Below the pieces are notes generated by a model. The model was not told where the DNA came from and did no database searches. It saw only the letters and a program-made list of their open reading frames with translations. Source: Candidatus Thorarchaeota archaeon (GTDB lineage Archaea; Asgardarchaeota; Thorarchaeia; Thorarchaeales; Thorarchaeaceae). From it: 12,706 nt of DNA. Made by a program: the position numbers and the translations under genes. Shown in pieces: positions 1 through 6,238 of this stretch (the stretch's first letter is position 1; each line of letters opens with the position of its first letter). Where the stretch lies: NCBI GenBank assembly GCA_020355105.1, contig CP070658.1, positions 1,336,858 to 1,349,563 on the forward strand, written 5' to 3'.

Positions 1-157
1 CAGTGAATATAAGGTCGTAGAGAAAGGACCTCATGGATACCAGATTTGAGCTCATTCTTCGCGATTCGAGGACACTAGAGAGCATCACAATGGACAGGCA
101 ATTTCTGAACAGCGGATGCCACAAGGAGGTGTAGAATCACCGGCGGTGACAGATGGA
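1..157 (+). other. Left-edge region with short open frames, no assigned gene
   Basis: One frame is open from the window edge to a TGA at 47-49 (last residues GPHGYQI) and could be the 3' end of a gene beginning outside the window. A second short frame starts at an ATG at 33 and ends with TAG at 132-134, encoding 33 residues. Its start is preceded by AAGGA at 24-28, and its end contains a GGAGGTG at 125-131. Neither is long enough to judge coding potential, and I recognise neither product. The GGAGGTG lies 14 nt before a GTG at 146 in the frame of the next gene. Confidence 0.2.
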
Positions 158-598
158 ATGGAGATATTCCTAACTCTTGATGATGCGAAAACACATGGAA
201 GGAGTCTTGCTCGTTTCGGCAGGGCTCCTACGATCTATGAACTTGGAACAGGCGAGTATGCCACAGTAATGAAGGGGAAATGGCCACCTCCAAACTCGTG
301 GCCCATACTAAAATGGTCAGGGACATCTGACGGATGGATACCTATCCTAGCGCGACTTGACTCTCTGACTAGAGCTCAAGAGGCCTGTGGGCTGTTCAAC
401 CTCCTAGGTCATGAACCGATTATTGTCGAGTTTCCTGGGATAACCTTTGATGTCTTCCTTAAGGAGAAACACATTCCAGACGGCGCATGGATTGTGTTGG
501 AGTCATTTGGTGAAGACCGAGTGCGACATATTCAGACTCCAAGGTTCTATGATGAGGATGAGTCGGAGAGTATCGATCTCAAGCAAGATGCAGTATGA
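158..598 (+). CDS. Small hypothetical protein, unrecognised family
   Basis: I do not recognise this protein. From the ATG at 158 it has about 146 residues, no clear membrane segment and no signal peptide. It has a proline- and tryptophan-rich stretch (KWPPPNSWPILKW) in the first third and a strongly acidic tail (DEDESESIDLKQD). The composition suggests a soluble cytoplasmic protein. The frame is open upstream to ATG 116 (160 residues). I prefer 158 because GGTGA at 145-149 sits 8 nt before it. GTG 146 is another candidate, served by the GGAGGTG at 125-131. The gene ends 8 bp from the stop of the convergent flavin-reductase gene, so the two 3' ends almost touch. No function can be inferred from context. 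Confidence 0.7.
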   Translation: MEIFLTLDDAKTHGRSLARFGRAPTIYELGTGEYATVMKGKWPPPNSWPILKWSGTSDGWIPILARLDSLTRAQEACGLFNLLGHEPIIVEFPGITFDVFLKEKHIPDGAWIVLESFGEDRVRHIQTPRFYDEDESESIDLKQDAV

Positions 599-606
599 GA
601 TGCTCT

Positions 607-1155
607 CTAGCCAATCTGCTCTCCAAGGGACCAGTATTCTCCAGTCAAGGGGAGATAGGTGAATAGGTTCGTCTTCGAAGCATCGAGCCTACCATTCTCG
701 TTCAGCACGGACTCATCAATGTGCACAGCCACAACCTCTGCGGTGAAGAGGTCATGTACTCCCAGAGAATCCACCTTCACTATCTTGCACTCTATGTTGA
801 TGGGACACTCCTTAATCATCGGCGACTTGACCTTCGTAGCTGGTACCTGTTTAAGACCGCACTCTGCGAATTTGTCGAAGTCACGTCCTGACTTGGTGCC
901 TGAGAACTCCGTCGCCTCCAATAGTTCAGTCGTTGGAACGTTGAGTACAAAGTCCCTTGTATCCTTCATCAGCTGGTAGCTATGTCTTTGAGGTCTTACA
1001 CCGACTACTATAGTAGCTGGGTCACTACACACGTTAGCAACCCAAGATAGTGTGATTATGTTGGGTCGTTCAGGTCCTGCAACGCTAAGGAGAACGACTG
1101 GACATGGCACAACAGCAGTGGTCGGTCTGATTTCTCTCTTCATGTTGCAGGCCAA
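607..1155 (-). CDS. Flavin reductase-like FMN-binding protein (DIM6/NTAB family)
   Basis: The 182-residue protein matches the flavin reductase-like split-barrel family. The N-terminal segment TTAVVPCPVVLLS is followed by a first core strand (NIITLSWVANVCSDPATIVVGV), then RPQRHSYQLMKDTRDFVLNVP, and a late region ending in LPLTGEYWSLGE. These are the usual landmarks of short archaeal members. Family members bind FMN and use NAD(P)H to reduce flavin or act as electron-transfer partners; the partner here is unknown. The start is uncertain. A TTG at 1155 lies only 3 nt after AGGAGGT (1159-1165), while the in-frame ATG at 1143 lies 15 nt after it. The gene diverges from serA across about 90 bp and converges on the hypothetical gene at 598. 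Confidence 0.88.
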   Translation of the reverse strand: MACNMKREIRPTTAVVPCPVVLLSVAGPERPNIITLSWVANVCSDPATIVVGVRPQRHSYQLMKDTRDFVLNVPTTELLEATEFSGTKSGRDFDKFAECGLKQVPATKVKSPMIKECPINIECKIVKVDSLGVHDLFTAEVVAVHIDESVLNENGRLDASKTNLFTYLPLTGEYWSLGEQIG

Positions 1156-1192
1156 GAGACCTCCTGCTTAAGAAAATGTCGTGGGCGCCAGA

Positions 1193-1198
1193 TTTAAG
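1193..1198. promoter_or_regulatory. TATA-like box in the flavin reductase/serA divergent region
   Basis: TTTAAG (inside GATTTAAGAC) lies about 49 nt before the serA ATG. Read on the minus strand it is CTTAAA, about 40-50 nt before the flavin-reductase start. It is a reasonable archaeal TATA candidate for either or both directions. No other good box is seen in the 91-bp spacer. Inferred from sequence only. Confidence 0.4.
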
Positions 1199-1246
1199 AC
1201 AAAGCTTCAACGGGCCAAGCTCACAAAGTTCGGATGGTTCTAGACA

Positions 1247-2158
1247 ATGGCACGGGTACTCATTGCAGATTCGGTTGCTGAGTCTGCTGTGGCCAAGATA
1301 AAGGACGCAGGACTCGAAGTAGTAATCAGGAACAAGGACACAGACGGCCCCGTTGAGGAGCAAATCAAGGGGTTCGACTGTATCGTTGTTAGAAGCGCGA
1401 CAAAAGTGACCAAAGAGGTCCTTGAAGCGGCTGACAGTCTGAAGCTGGTTGTCAGGGCAGGTGTCGGACTCGACAACGTTGATCTTGAGGCAGCAAAGGA
1501 GAAGGGAGTCAAAGTTCTCAATACACCTGAGGCACCAACGGCCTCTGTGGCGGAGATGGTATTGGCACTCATGTTCTCTTTGGCCAGAAATGTGGCGGTC
1601 GCAGATAGTTCCATGAAAGCTGAGAAGTGGGAGAAGAAGAAACTGAGTGGGACCGAGCTGTGGCAGAAGACCCTTGGAATAGTCGGTTTTGGTCGAATAG
1701 GATATGAAGTGGCCAAGAGGGCCATAGTACTGGGCATGAATGTGCTGGCACACGATGTCATAGATATCGATGAGATCTGCGATGACATTGGAGCAGAGCG
1801 AACTGACTTTGAAGACCTGCTAGGGCGCTCTGACTACATCTCGTTGCATGTTCCGTTGATTCCCCAAACGAAAGGAATGATTGGAGAACGTGAACTCGAC
1901 TTGATGAAGGAGTCAGCGTTTCTGATTAACACGGCACGAGGGGGAGTCGTGGATGAGAAAGCACTGCTCAAGGCATTGGACGAGAGCAAGATAGCAGGGG
2001 CGGGCCTTGATGTATTCGAGAAAGAGCCGCCTGTTGAATGGGGACTCGTCAAGCATCCAAAGGTGGTAGCAACACCCCACCTCTCATCGTCCACATCGGA
2101 AGCGCAGGCAAGAGTAGGTGAGTTGACTGCAGAGAAGGTCATTGGAGAGTTCAAGTAG
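1247..2158 (+). CDS. serA: D-3-phosphoglycerate dehydrogenase, short form without ACT domain
   Basis: A 303-residue D-2-hydroxyacid dehydrogenase. The Rossmann NAD-binding motif GFGRIG lies at residues 147-152. The expected catalytic residues are Arg231 (TARGGVVDE), Glu260 (VFEKEPP) and His278 (TPHLS). The substrate-domain signature VVRSATKVTKEVLE at 47-60 and RAGVGLDNVD at 70-79 are typical of SerA. SerA oxidises 3-phosphoglycerate to 3-phosphohydroxypyruvate, the first step of serine synthesis. The protein stops just after the catalytic core, so it lacks the C-terminal ACT domain and would not be serine-inhibited in the E. coli manner. The motif after the catalytic His is PHLSSST instead of the commoner PHLGAST. 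A related 2-hydroxyacid dehydrogenase activity is possible. The ATG at 1247 gives a standard N-terminus (MARVLIAD). Confidence 0.93.
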   Translation: MARVLIADSVAESAVAKIKDAGLEVVIRNKDTDGPVEEQIKGFDCIVVRSATKVTKEVLEAADSLKLVVRAGVGLDNVDLEAAKEKGVKVLNTPEAPTASVAEMVLALMFSLARNVAVADSSMKAEKWEKKKLSGTELWQKTLGIVGFGRIGYEVAKRAIVLGMNVLAHDVIDIDEICDDIGAERTDFEDLLGRSDYISLHVPLIPQTKGMIGERELDLMKESAFLINTARGGVVDEKALLKALDESKIAGAGLDVFEKEPPVEWGLVKHPKVVATPHLSSSTSEAQARVGELTAEKVIGEFK

Positions 2159-2193
2159 CCAGTCAGAGTGCGAGGTTAAACCAATCGCTAAGC

Positions 2194-2200
2194 CTTTAAG
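2194..2200 (+). promoter_or_regulatory. TATA-like box upstream of the rpl15e operon
   Basis: CTTTAAG lies 131 nt before the rpl15e ATG. An archaeal start site about 25 nt downstream would fall near 2220-2226, just where the structured leader begins, giving an mRNA leader of roughly 105-110 nt. A second A/T-rich candidate, GTTAAA, lies at about 2175-2180. Position-based inference. Confidence 0.4.
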
Positions 2201-2219
2201 TGAACGCAGACGGCAGGAG

Positions 2220-2302
2220 GGTGGCTTTGAGCCACCATTTCCTTTGTTTAGGCGGATGCGTCCGCAGGGATGTGGCCCAAGAGGGCTGAACCACAAACAA
2301 AG
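2220..2302 (+). promoter_or_regulatory. Structured RNA leader (candidate cis-regulatory element or ncRNA) before rpl15e
   Basis: Nearly every base here can pair. A first hairpin has a perfect 6-bp stem, GGTGGC 2220-2225 with GCCACC 2231-2236 and a 5-nt loop. An 8-bp stem follows, CTTTGTTT 2242-2249 with AAACAAAG 2295-2302. It encloses two hairpins: GCGGA 2252-2256 with TCCGC 2261-2265 (loop TGCG), and a bulged one, GTGG 2272-2275 with CCAC 2291-2294, continuing as CCC 2276-2278 with GGG 2283-2285 (loop AAGA). This is a three-way junction closing 28 nt before the rpl15e ATG. Autoregulation by a ribosomal protein is a natural idea but is inference. It could also be an independent small RNA. It matches no riboswitch or tRNA that I recognise. 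Confidence 0.45.
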
Positions 2303-2330
2303 CGAATCAATCACAACAGAGGATGGTAGT

Positions 2331-2915
2331 ATGCCAACGGCGTACAAGTACATGAATGACAGCTGGATTAAGGAACAGCAGGAACGTTCTGACCTTGTTA
2401 GAGGTCGGCTGATAGTCTGGAGAAAACAGGGCACAATAGTGCGACTGGACAGACCCACTAGGCTGGGACGGGCACGAAATCTCGGCTACAAGGCAAAGCA
2501 GGGATATGTCATAGTCAGAATCAAGACTGGAAGAGGAACACGTGAGAAACCAAGACCTCGAATGGGAAGGAAGCCAAGGAGTTTGGGTGTCACTAGGTAC
2601 ACACCTCAGAAGTCCCGTCGATGGATTGCAGAGGAGCGTGCTGCTACAAAGTATCCCAATCTTCGGGTCCTCAACTCCTACTGGGTGGGATCAGACCACA
2701 AGTGGGTCTGGCATGAGGTCATCATGGTCGATCCCAATCATCCTGTCATATACAATGACCCGAACATCAACTGGATATGCGACCCTGTTCAGAAGGGTAG
2801 GGTGAATAGAGGACTCACTTCTGCGGGTAAGAGAAGCAGAGGCCTGAGGAAGAAGGGCACTGGCGCCGAGAAGATCAGGCCATCTCTTGGAGCAAAAGGA
2901 AACGTCGGAAAGTAG
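2331..2915 (+). CDS. rpl15e: 50S ribosomal protein L15e
   Basis: A 194-residue basic protein, the normal length for L15e, a large-subunit protein shared by archaea and eukaryotes. The hallmarks are the N-terminal MPTAYKYMNDSW, the arginine-rich RPTRLGRARNLGYKAKQGYV, the RGTREKPRPRMGRKPRSLGV stretch, the HPVIYNDPNINWICDP region and the GLTSAGKRSRGLRKKG tail. The frame is open upstream for 63 more codons to 2142. That part is a structured leader, and family members begin at MPTAYKY, so ATG 2331 is chosen. It is the first gene of a four-gene unit with the COG1325-type RNA-binding protein, rnp3 and rnp2, an order conserved in many archaea. The next gene follows after 33 nt. Confidence 0.97.
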   Translation: MPTAYKYMNDSWIKEQQERSDLVRGRLIVWRKQGTIVRLDRPTRLGRARNLGYKAKQGYVIVRIKTGRGTREKPRPRMGRKPRSLGVTRYTPQKSRRWIAEERAATKYPNLRVLNSYWVGSDHKWVWHEVIMVDPNHPVIYNDPNINWICDPVQKGRVNRGLTSAGKRSRGLRKKGTGAEKIRPSLGAKGNVGK

Positions 2916-2948
2916 CCTACGGACTCCCACAGGGGGGACCGAAGAACT

Positions 2949-3410
2949 TTGTTCATTGACAGAATTGAGGCGCGTGCTCACTCCCGAGCCACTGAGATTA
3001 TTGAGAGAGTACAGACCGCAGTGTTGAATCTCTTCCCAGAGAGTATTCAGGAGTCAGTTCAAGTCACCGTCGAAAGGACGGAGGGCCATAGGCAGACTCG
3101 AATCGTCGTTATCTCCGCGGTATTGGAGGACAAGGCAGCCTGTGATGACACACTGAGTTTCATTGCCGAAGCGTTCTCCGAGAGTGATAGACGGGCAATC
3201 ATAAAGTCGCTTTCTCTCAGACTGGATGACCAGTGCATCTTGTTTCTTAGAATTGATAAGCAAGAGTCCTTCTTAGGTGGGATACAGCTGGCCAAGGGCC
3301 CGGATGTCATTAGCGTCAAGATGCACCTAAAACAGTATCCACGATGTAAGCCCTTGGATGTAGAGACGTTTTTGGTTGAACGTTTCCAGCTGGAAAGAGG
3401 TCAAAGCTAA
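2949..3410 (+). CDS. RNA-binding protein of the COG1325 (archaeal exosome-associated) family
   Basis: A 153-residue protein beginning FIDRIEARAHSRATE, the usual opening of the archaeal COG1325 family (predicted exosome-associated RNA-binding proteins, alpha/beta fold). The centre has alternating strands and helices (RIVVISAVLEDK, CILFLRIDKQESFLGG), and the C-terminal half includes VISVKMHLKQYPR. The exact role is not established, but the gene sits between rpl15e and the RNase P genes in many archaeal genomes, pointing to RNA processing or ribosome assembly. The start is a TTG at 2949, preceded by a G-run at 2932-2937 and giving the family-typical N-terminus. Its TAA overlaps the rnp3 ATG by one base (TAATG), so the two genes are probably translationally coupled. 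Confidence 0.85.
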   Translation: MFIDRIEARAHSRATEIIERVQTAVLNLFPESIQESVQVTVERTEGHRQTRIVVISAVLEDKAACDDTLSFIAEAFSESDRRAIIKSLSLRLDDQCILFLRIDKQESFLGGIQLAKGPDVISVKMHLKQYPRCKPLDVETFLVERFQLERGQS

Positions 3411-4102
3411 TGCCGATTGACATGAATGTGAAAGTCCCAAACAAGGAAGGACTTGATGCCTTTGCACAGATGGCGGTCAAGTTGGGATTCACGGGATTTG
3501 CCTCAACTCTGTCTATGAGTGACCCCTTTGAGAAACTGGAGAATGGAGTGACTCTGCTAACTCGGACTGATGTGAATGTGAAGGGCATTAGAGCTGTGAC
3601 TCGTGCAGTAGAGAAGGCCCGCTCTTCTTCTACGGTTATCTCTGTGCCTCTGGGAGAATCAAGGGTGGCTAGCTGGGCGGCCGAGGATAGCAGAGTGGAC
3701 CTATTGTCGGTTCCTTATCCTCTCAAGGGGGTTAGTCTGAGGAAGAGCACTGCAAAACTGGCGGCAGCATCAGACACGGCACTGGAGATTTCAATTGCCC
3801 CCCTCTTAGGAGTTTCAGGCTTGATGAGGTCGAAAGTAGTTAAGGTGCTTAGAGAGGCCACTCAGACTGCACTTGATGCAGGAATGCCGATAGTACTCTC
3901 AAGTGGCTCTGACAGTCCGATAACTATGAGATCACCAAGGGCTCTGTGTTATGTTGGTCTCTTGCTCGGACTCGACTGGCACGGCTCTGAGAAAGCAGTC
4001 TACGAGAACCCTGACAGGATATTCGAGAGGAACAAGAAACGACTCAGTCCGGACTATGTGGGTCCGGGCGTGGAGATTGTGGAACGAGGTGATCCTAGTT
4101 GA
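3410..4102 (+). CDS. rnp3: Ribonuclease P protein component 3 (Rpp30 homologue)
   Basis: A 230-residue TIM-barrel-like protein of the Rpp30 family, a subunit of archaeal RNase P, which removes the 5' leader of precursor tRNAs. Recognisable elements are the opening PIDMNVKVPNKEGLDAFAQMA with KLGFTGFA, the strand RVDLLSVPYP (95-104), EISIAPLL (126-133), and the signature IVLSSGSDSPITMRSPRAL (161-179) followed by YVGLLLGLD. The C-terminal NPDRIFERNKKR is also typical. In known complexes it pairs with Pop5, which is encoded immediately downstream with a 4-nt overlap. A GAGGT just before the TAATG junction serves as ribosome-binding site. There are no internal defects. Confidence 0.94.
   Translation: MPIDMNVKVPNKEGLDAFAQMAVKLGFTGFASTLSMSDPFEKLENGVTLLTRTDVNVKGIRAVTRAVEKARSSSTVISVPLGESRVASWAAEDSRVDLLSVPYPLKGVSLRKSTAKLAAASDTALEISIAPLLGVSGLMRSKVVKVLREATQTALDAGMPIVLSSGSDSPITMRSPRALCYVGLLLGLDWHGSEKAVYENPDRIFERNKKRLSPDYVGPGVEIVERGDPS
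4086..4094 (+). promoter_or_regulatory. Strong Shine-Dalgarno site for a TTG start (rnp2)
   Basis: GAGGTGATC is complementary to the 3' end of archaeal 16S rRNA and lies 4 nt before the TTG at 4099. It lies inside the rnp3 coding region and decides the rnp2 start. Confidence 0.75.
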
Positions 4103-4416
4103 AGAGTAGAAGGAAGAGATACGTTCGGTTCCGCCTTCACATGGATGGCCCTCCAGTGAGTGACAAACAACTAGCATCCGCTGTGCGAATGAGTCTACTC
4201 TCTATCTACGGCGAGGTGGAGGTGGCAGACTCACGGTTCTTTCTAAACGAGTATGATGAGAGTGGTGGCCTTGGTATACTGCAATGCAATGCGGCATCGC
4301 TTGACAATCTGATGACTTCAGCGGTCCTACTGTCATCGATTGATGGAACAAGGGTCTCATTCGAACCCAAGAGGACATCTGGTACCATAAGAGCGCTCAA
4401 GAAACGGGCAACCTAG
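4099..4416 (+). CDS. rnp2: Ribonuclease P protein component 2 (Pop5 homologue)
   Basis: A 105-residue Pop5-family protein. It opens with the basic KSRRKRYVRFRLH, continues with helices and strands around LLSIYGEVEVADSRFFLNEYDE and GGLGILQCNAASLDNL, and ends with the family-typical SGTIRALKKR. Pop5 binds the catalytic domain of RNase P RNA together with Rpp30. The start is a TTG overlapping the rnp3 stop as TTGA, backed by a near-perfect Shine-Dalgarno site. No internal ATG would keep the conserved N-terminus. The TAG stop (4414-4416) overlaps the stop of the convergent JAMM gene within the palindrome CTAG. The proteasome and exosome genes that often follow in this superoperon are not here. 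Confidence 0.93.
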   Translation: MKSRRKRYVRFRLHMDGPPVSDKQLASAVRMSLLSIYGEVEVADSRFFLNEYDESGGLGILQCNAASLDNLMTSAVLLSSIDGTRVSFEPKRTSGTIRALKKRAT

Positions 4417-4826
4417 GTCAAGTCTATCTGGACATGGATAAGGTTCTCGTCTTCAAGTAGGAAAGCACGAGTCTCCCAGCTTCCAGTGGACTTTGATGCA
4501 ATAGCCCACACAACGGGATTCAGACGCATGTTACGTAAATCACGCGGCGACGGTATGGGGGGAGCAGGATGTGAATGGAAGATGCCCACCATCTCCTCTC
4601 CACGCTCTTCCGCATCCATAAGGAGATGATATTCTCTCTCAGGATCAACTGCAAATGATGTTGTAGAGGCTGCTACATTCTCCAAGAACTCTATTCTAGC
4701 AACTATGACCTCCGACTTCTGGATATGTCCGAAGAGTAGAGCCACTGACTCAAGAGGTAGAGCCTTCTCGGCATGAGTGTGCAACTGTTCAAGTGCGGCC
4801 TTCGATAGGCGCAGTGCAGTCTGCAC
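4413..4826 (-). CDS. JAMM/MPN+ metalloprotease-like protein, small
   Basis: A 137-residue stand-alone JAB1/MPN domain. The metalloprotease residues are present: Glu26 (PLESVALLFG), His84 and His86 (GIFHSHP), Ser93 and Asp96 (PSPRD). Such prokaryotic proteins cleave isopeptide or C-terminal bonds of ubiquitin-like or sulfur-carrier proteins; the substrate here is unknown. By my count six residues lie between His86 and Ser93, one fewer than in the common JAMM signature. The start is a GTG at 4826, with GGTGA at 4833-4837 at good spacing. The gene lies 15 nt downstream of the AsnC-type regulator on the same strand, so the two are probably one operon. Its stop shares CTAG with rnp2. No ubiquitin-like or E1-like gene is seen in the window. 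Confidence 0.87.
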   Translation of the reverse strand: MQTALRLSKAALEQLHTHAEKALPLESVALLFGHIQKSEVIVARIEFLENVAASTTSFAVDPEREYHLLMDAEERGEEMVGIFHSHPAPPIPSPRDLRNMRLNPVVWAIASKSTGSWETRAFLLEDENLIHVQIDLT

Positions 4827-4841
4827 CGCATTTCACCGGCG

Positions 4842-5279
4842 TTAGTATGGGGGCTTGATGTCCTCAAGCACAATGCAGGTTTCGATTTCGCCGACACCGG
4901 GTACCTTACCGAGCTTCAGCTCAAGGAATTCTCTAAGCTTGGCGAGATCATCAACGGTCACCTTCAGCATTATCCCGCAAGCGCCATCCAAGAAGTAGGC
5001 CTCATCCACCTCATCGAAGCCCTGGACTTCCTTTGAGATTACTGTAGCCTCCTTCATGACTGTCTTGACGCGGATAATCGCACGTATCTTGAGACCCATC
5101 TTCATCGGATCTAGAATCACCGTGAATCGTTTGATGTATCCCTCATCCAGCAGACGTTTCACTCGTCGACGGATGGTCACTTCGGTTCTCTGTGTAGCCT
5201 CAGCAATCTCGCTGTAGGAACGCCTTCCATCATCTTGGAGCATCGAGATGATCTTCTGATCGATGGGGTCTAGCCTCAT
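4842..5279 (-). CDS. Lrp/AsnC family transcriptional regulator
   Basis: A 145-residue protein with the complete two-domain Lrp/AsnC architecture. The N-terminal helix-turn-helix spans about 1-60 (LDPIDQKIISMLQDDGRRSYSEIAE, TIRRRVKRLLDEGYIKRFTVILDP). The RAM effector-binding domain spans about 65-140 (IRAIIRVKT, VDEAYFLDGACGIMLKVTVDD, VPGVGEIETCIVLE). Members form dimers to octamers, usually sense amino acids and control nearby or metabolic genes. The YFLDGACGIML stretch is the RAM ligand loop. The ATG at 5279 follows GTGAT at 6-nt spacing, and a TATA-like sequence lies about 50 nt upstream. The JAMM gene directly downstream is the obvious co-transcribed partner and possible target; autoregulation is common in the family but not shown here. 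Confidence 0.92.
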   Translation of the reverse strand: MRLDPIDQKIISMLQDDGRRSYSEIAEATQRTEVTIRRRVKRLLDEGYIKRFTVILDPMKMGLKIRAIIRVKTVMKEATVISKEVQGFDEVDEAYFLDGACGIMLKVTVDDLAKLREFLELKLGKVPGVGEIETCIVLEDIKPPY

Positions 5280-5328
5280 GAACTCATCACTCGTACAAAA
5301 AGCTGAGCTGATATGCTCATTGTCGTGG

Positions 5329-5336
5329 ATATATAC
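5329..5336 (-). promoter_or_regulatory. TATA box for the AsnC-JAMM operon
   Basis: On the minus strand AGTATATATCC lies about 50 nt before the AsnC ATG, giving a leader of roughly 25 nt. It lies in the 140-bp spacer (5280-5419) after the HD gene, which otherwise shows nothing recognisable. It suggests that AsnC-JAMM has its own promoter. Confidence 0.55.
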
Positions 5337-5419
5337 TAGCTGCTTGAACGAACTCGATACAGTCTGTGTTCGAAATCGTCGAAGAGCATGTCTGTTTTCG
5401 ACGTCGACTCAAATTGTGT

Positions 5420-6238
5420 TTAGAGCACCCTCAGCTCCTCGCCAAGGATTTTCTCTTCTTCGCCATGCATTATGGCATACAACTCTATGTGGCTGAGAAG
5501 CTCTGGGGAACTCCTGATTTTCTTCTCAAGCAGCTCCTGAATTTGGAAGATTCCAGAGGTGTTGCTCATCAGGACCTCAATGCGAACGGTCTTTGTCTCT
5601 CCCTTCTTGATCTTCACTCTGTCAATCGCCATCGCTGAGGCGGAGTGAATGTTTACACTGCCTGCCTCGAATGGGATACGTGCGCGACCCTTTGTCATGT
5701 CAAGTGCATCGGCAATACCGACAATTCCGGCCTCAACGGTAAGTGGAGGTGCAGCAATATCATGTGAGTAAATCGCATGGAGTACGTGACCCCTCATATG
5801 CACCTGCTTCCGTCTGTCATTGGGATAGATCTTGGAGAGAATACGGTCCACGATCTGGTTTGCCAATGCAACCGTGAAGATATCGTGATTGGTACGGGCC
5901 ACAACCATCCCGATGTCGTGAAGATAGCAGCCCAAGAGGACTACCAGTTCTGCATCTTCCAAGGTACCTGTCCCTTCTTGAACAATAGATGGTTGAAGTC
6001 CCTTGCTCAACTGCCGAAGGAGTAGTATCCCGTTCATTGATACTATGAGTGAGTGCGTGTGTCCGTGATCTGAATAGCCCATTCTATCAATAGCCATGCG
6101 ATTTGAGTCCTCGAGAAGGACCTGCACCTCGTCATCCTTCTCAAGCACATCAAGCGCCTTCTTGCATAGTTCGTTGGTCTTGAGTGTTCTACGCACTCTG
6201 TCTTTCAGGGTGTATCTTTGTTTCTGTTGCTTTGTCAT
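5420..6238 (-). CDS. HD-domain metal-dependent phosphohydrolase
   Basis: A 272-residue HD-superfamily protein resembling the archaeal COG3294 type. Metal-ligand candidates appear in order: His58/60/62 (YSDHGHTHS), His107-Asp108 (CYLHDIGMVV), His118-Asp119 (TNHDIF), His151/His154 and His159-Asp160 (RGHVLHAIYSHDIAAPP), and Asp177/Asp180 (GIADALDMTKGRARIPFE). The C-terminal part (about 195-272) is a small alpha/beta region without recognised catalytic residues. HD enzymes hydrolyse phosphomonoesters or phosphodiesters, often of nucleotides; the substrate cannot be read from sequence. The ATG at 6238 follows GGGTG at about 8 nt. The gene stands alone, with 140 bp to AsnC downstream and 156 bp to FTR1 upstream, so a functional link with either is uncertain. 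Confidence 0.85.
   Translation of the reverse strand: MTKQQKQRYTLKDRVRRTLKTNELCKKALDVLEKDDEVQVLLEDSNRMAIDRMGYSDHGHTHSLIVSMNGILLLRQLSKGLQPSIVQEGTGTLEDAELVVLLGCYLHDIGMVVARTNHDIFTVALANQIVDRILSKIYPNDRRKQVHMRGHVLHAIYSHDIAAPPLTVEAGIVGIADALDMTKGRARIPFEAGSVNIHSASAMAIDRVKIKKGETKTVRIEVLMSNTSGIFQIQELLEKKIRSSPELLSHIELYAIMHGEEEKILGEELRVL

Noticed and set aside
1240..1788. Long minus-strand open frames opposite serA
   Set aside because: They are serine-rich shadows of the serA reading frame with no family resemblance, and serA has all its catalytic motifs.
2220..2302. tRNA gene or known riboswitch in front of rpl15e
   Set aside because: There is no T-loop GGTTC-like sequence, no acceptor or anticodon arrangement, and no match to the fluoride or other riboswitch consensus that I can recall.
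2142..2330. N-terminal extension of L15e by 63 residues
   Set aside because: The frame is open, but family members start at MPTAYKY. The stretch coincides with a promoter and a structured leader, and it overlaps the end of serA.
5263..5638. Plus-strand open frames over the AsnC promoter and HD 3' end
   Set aside because: They are antisense to well-supported genes and have no recognisable product or ribosome-binding site.
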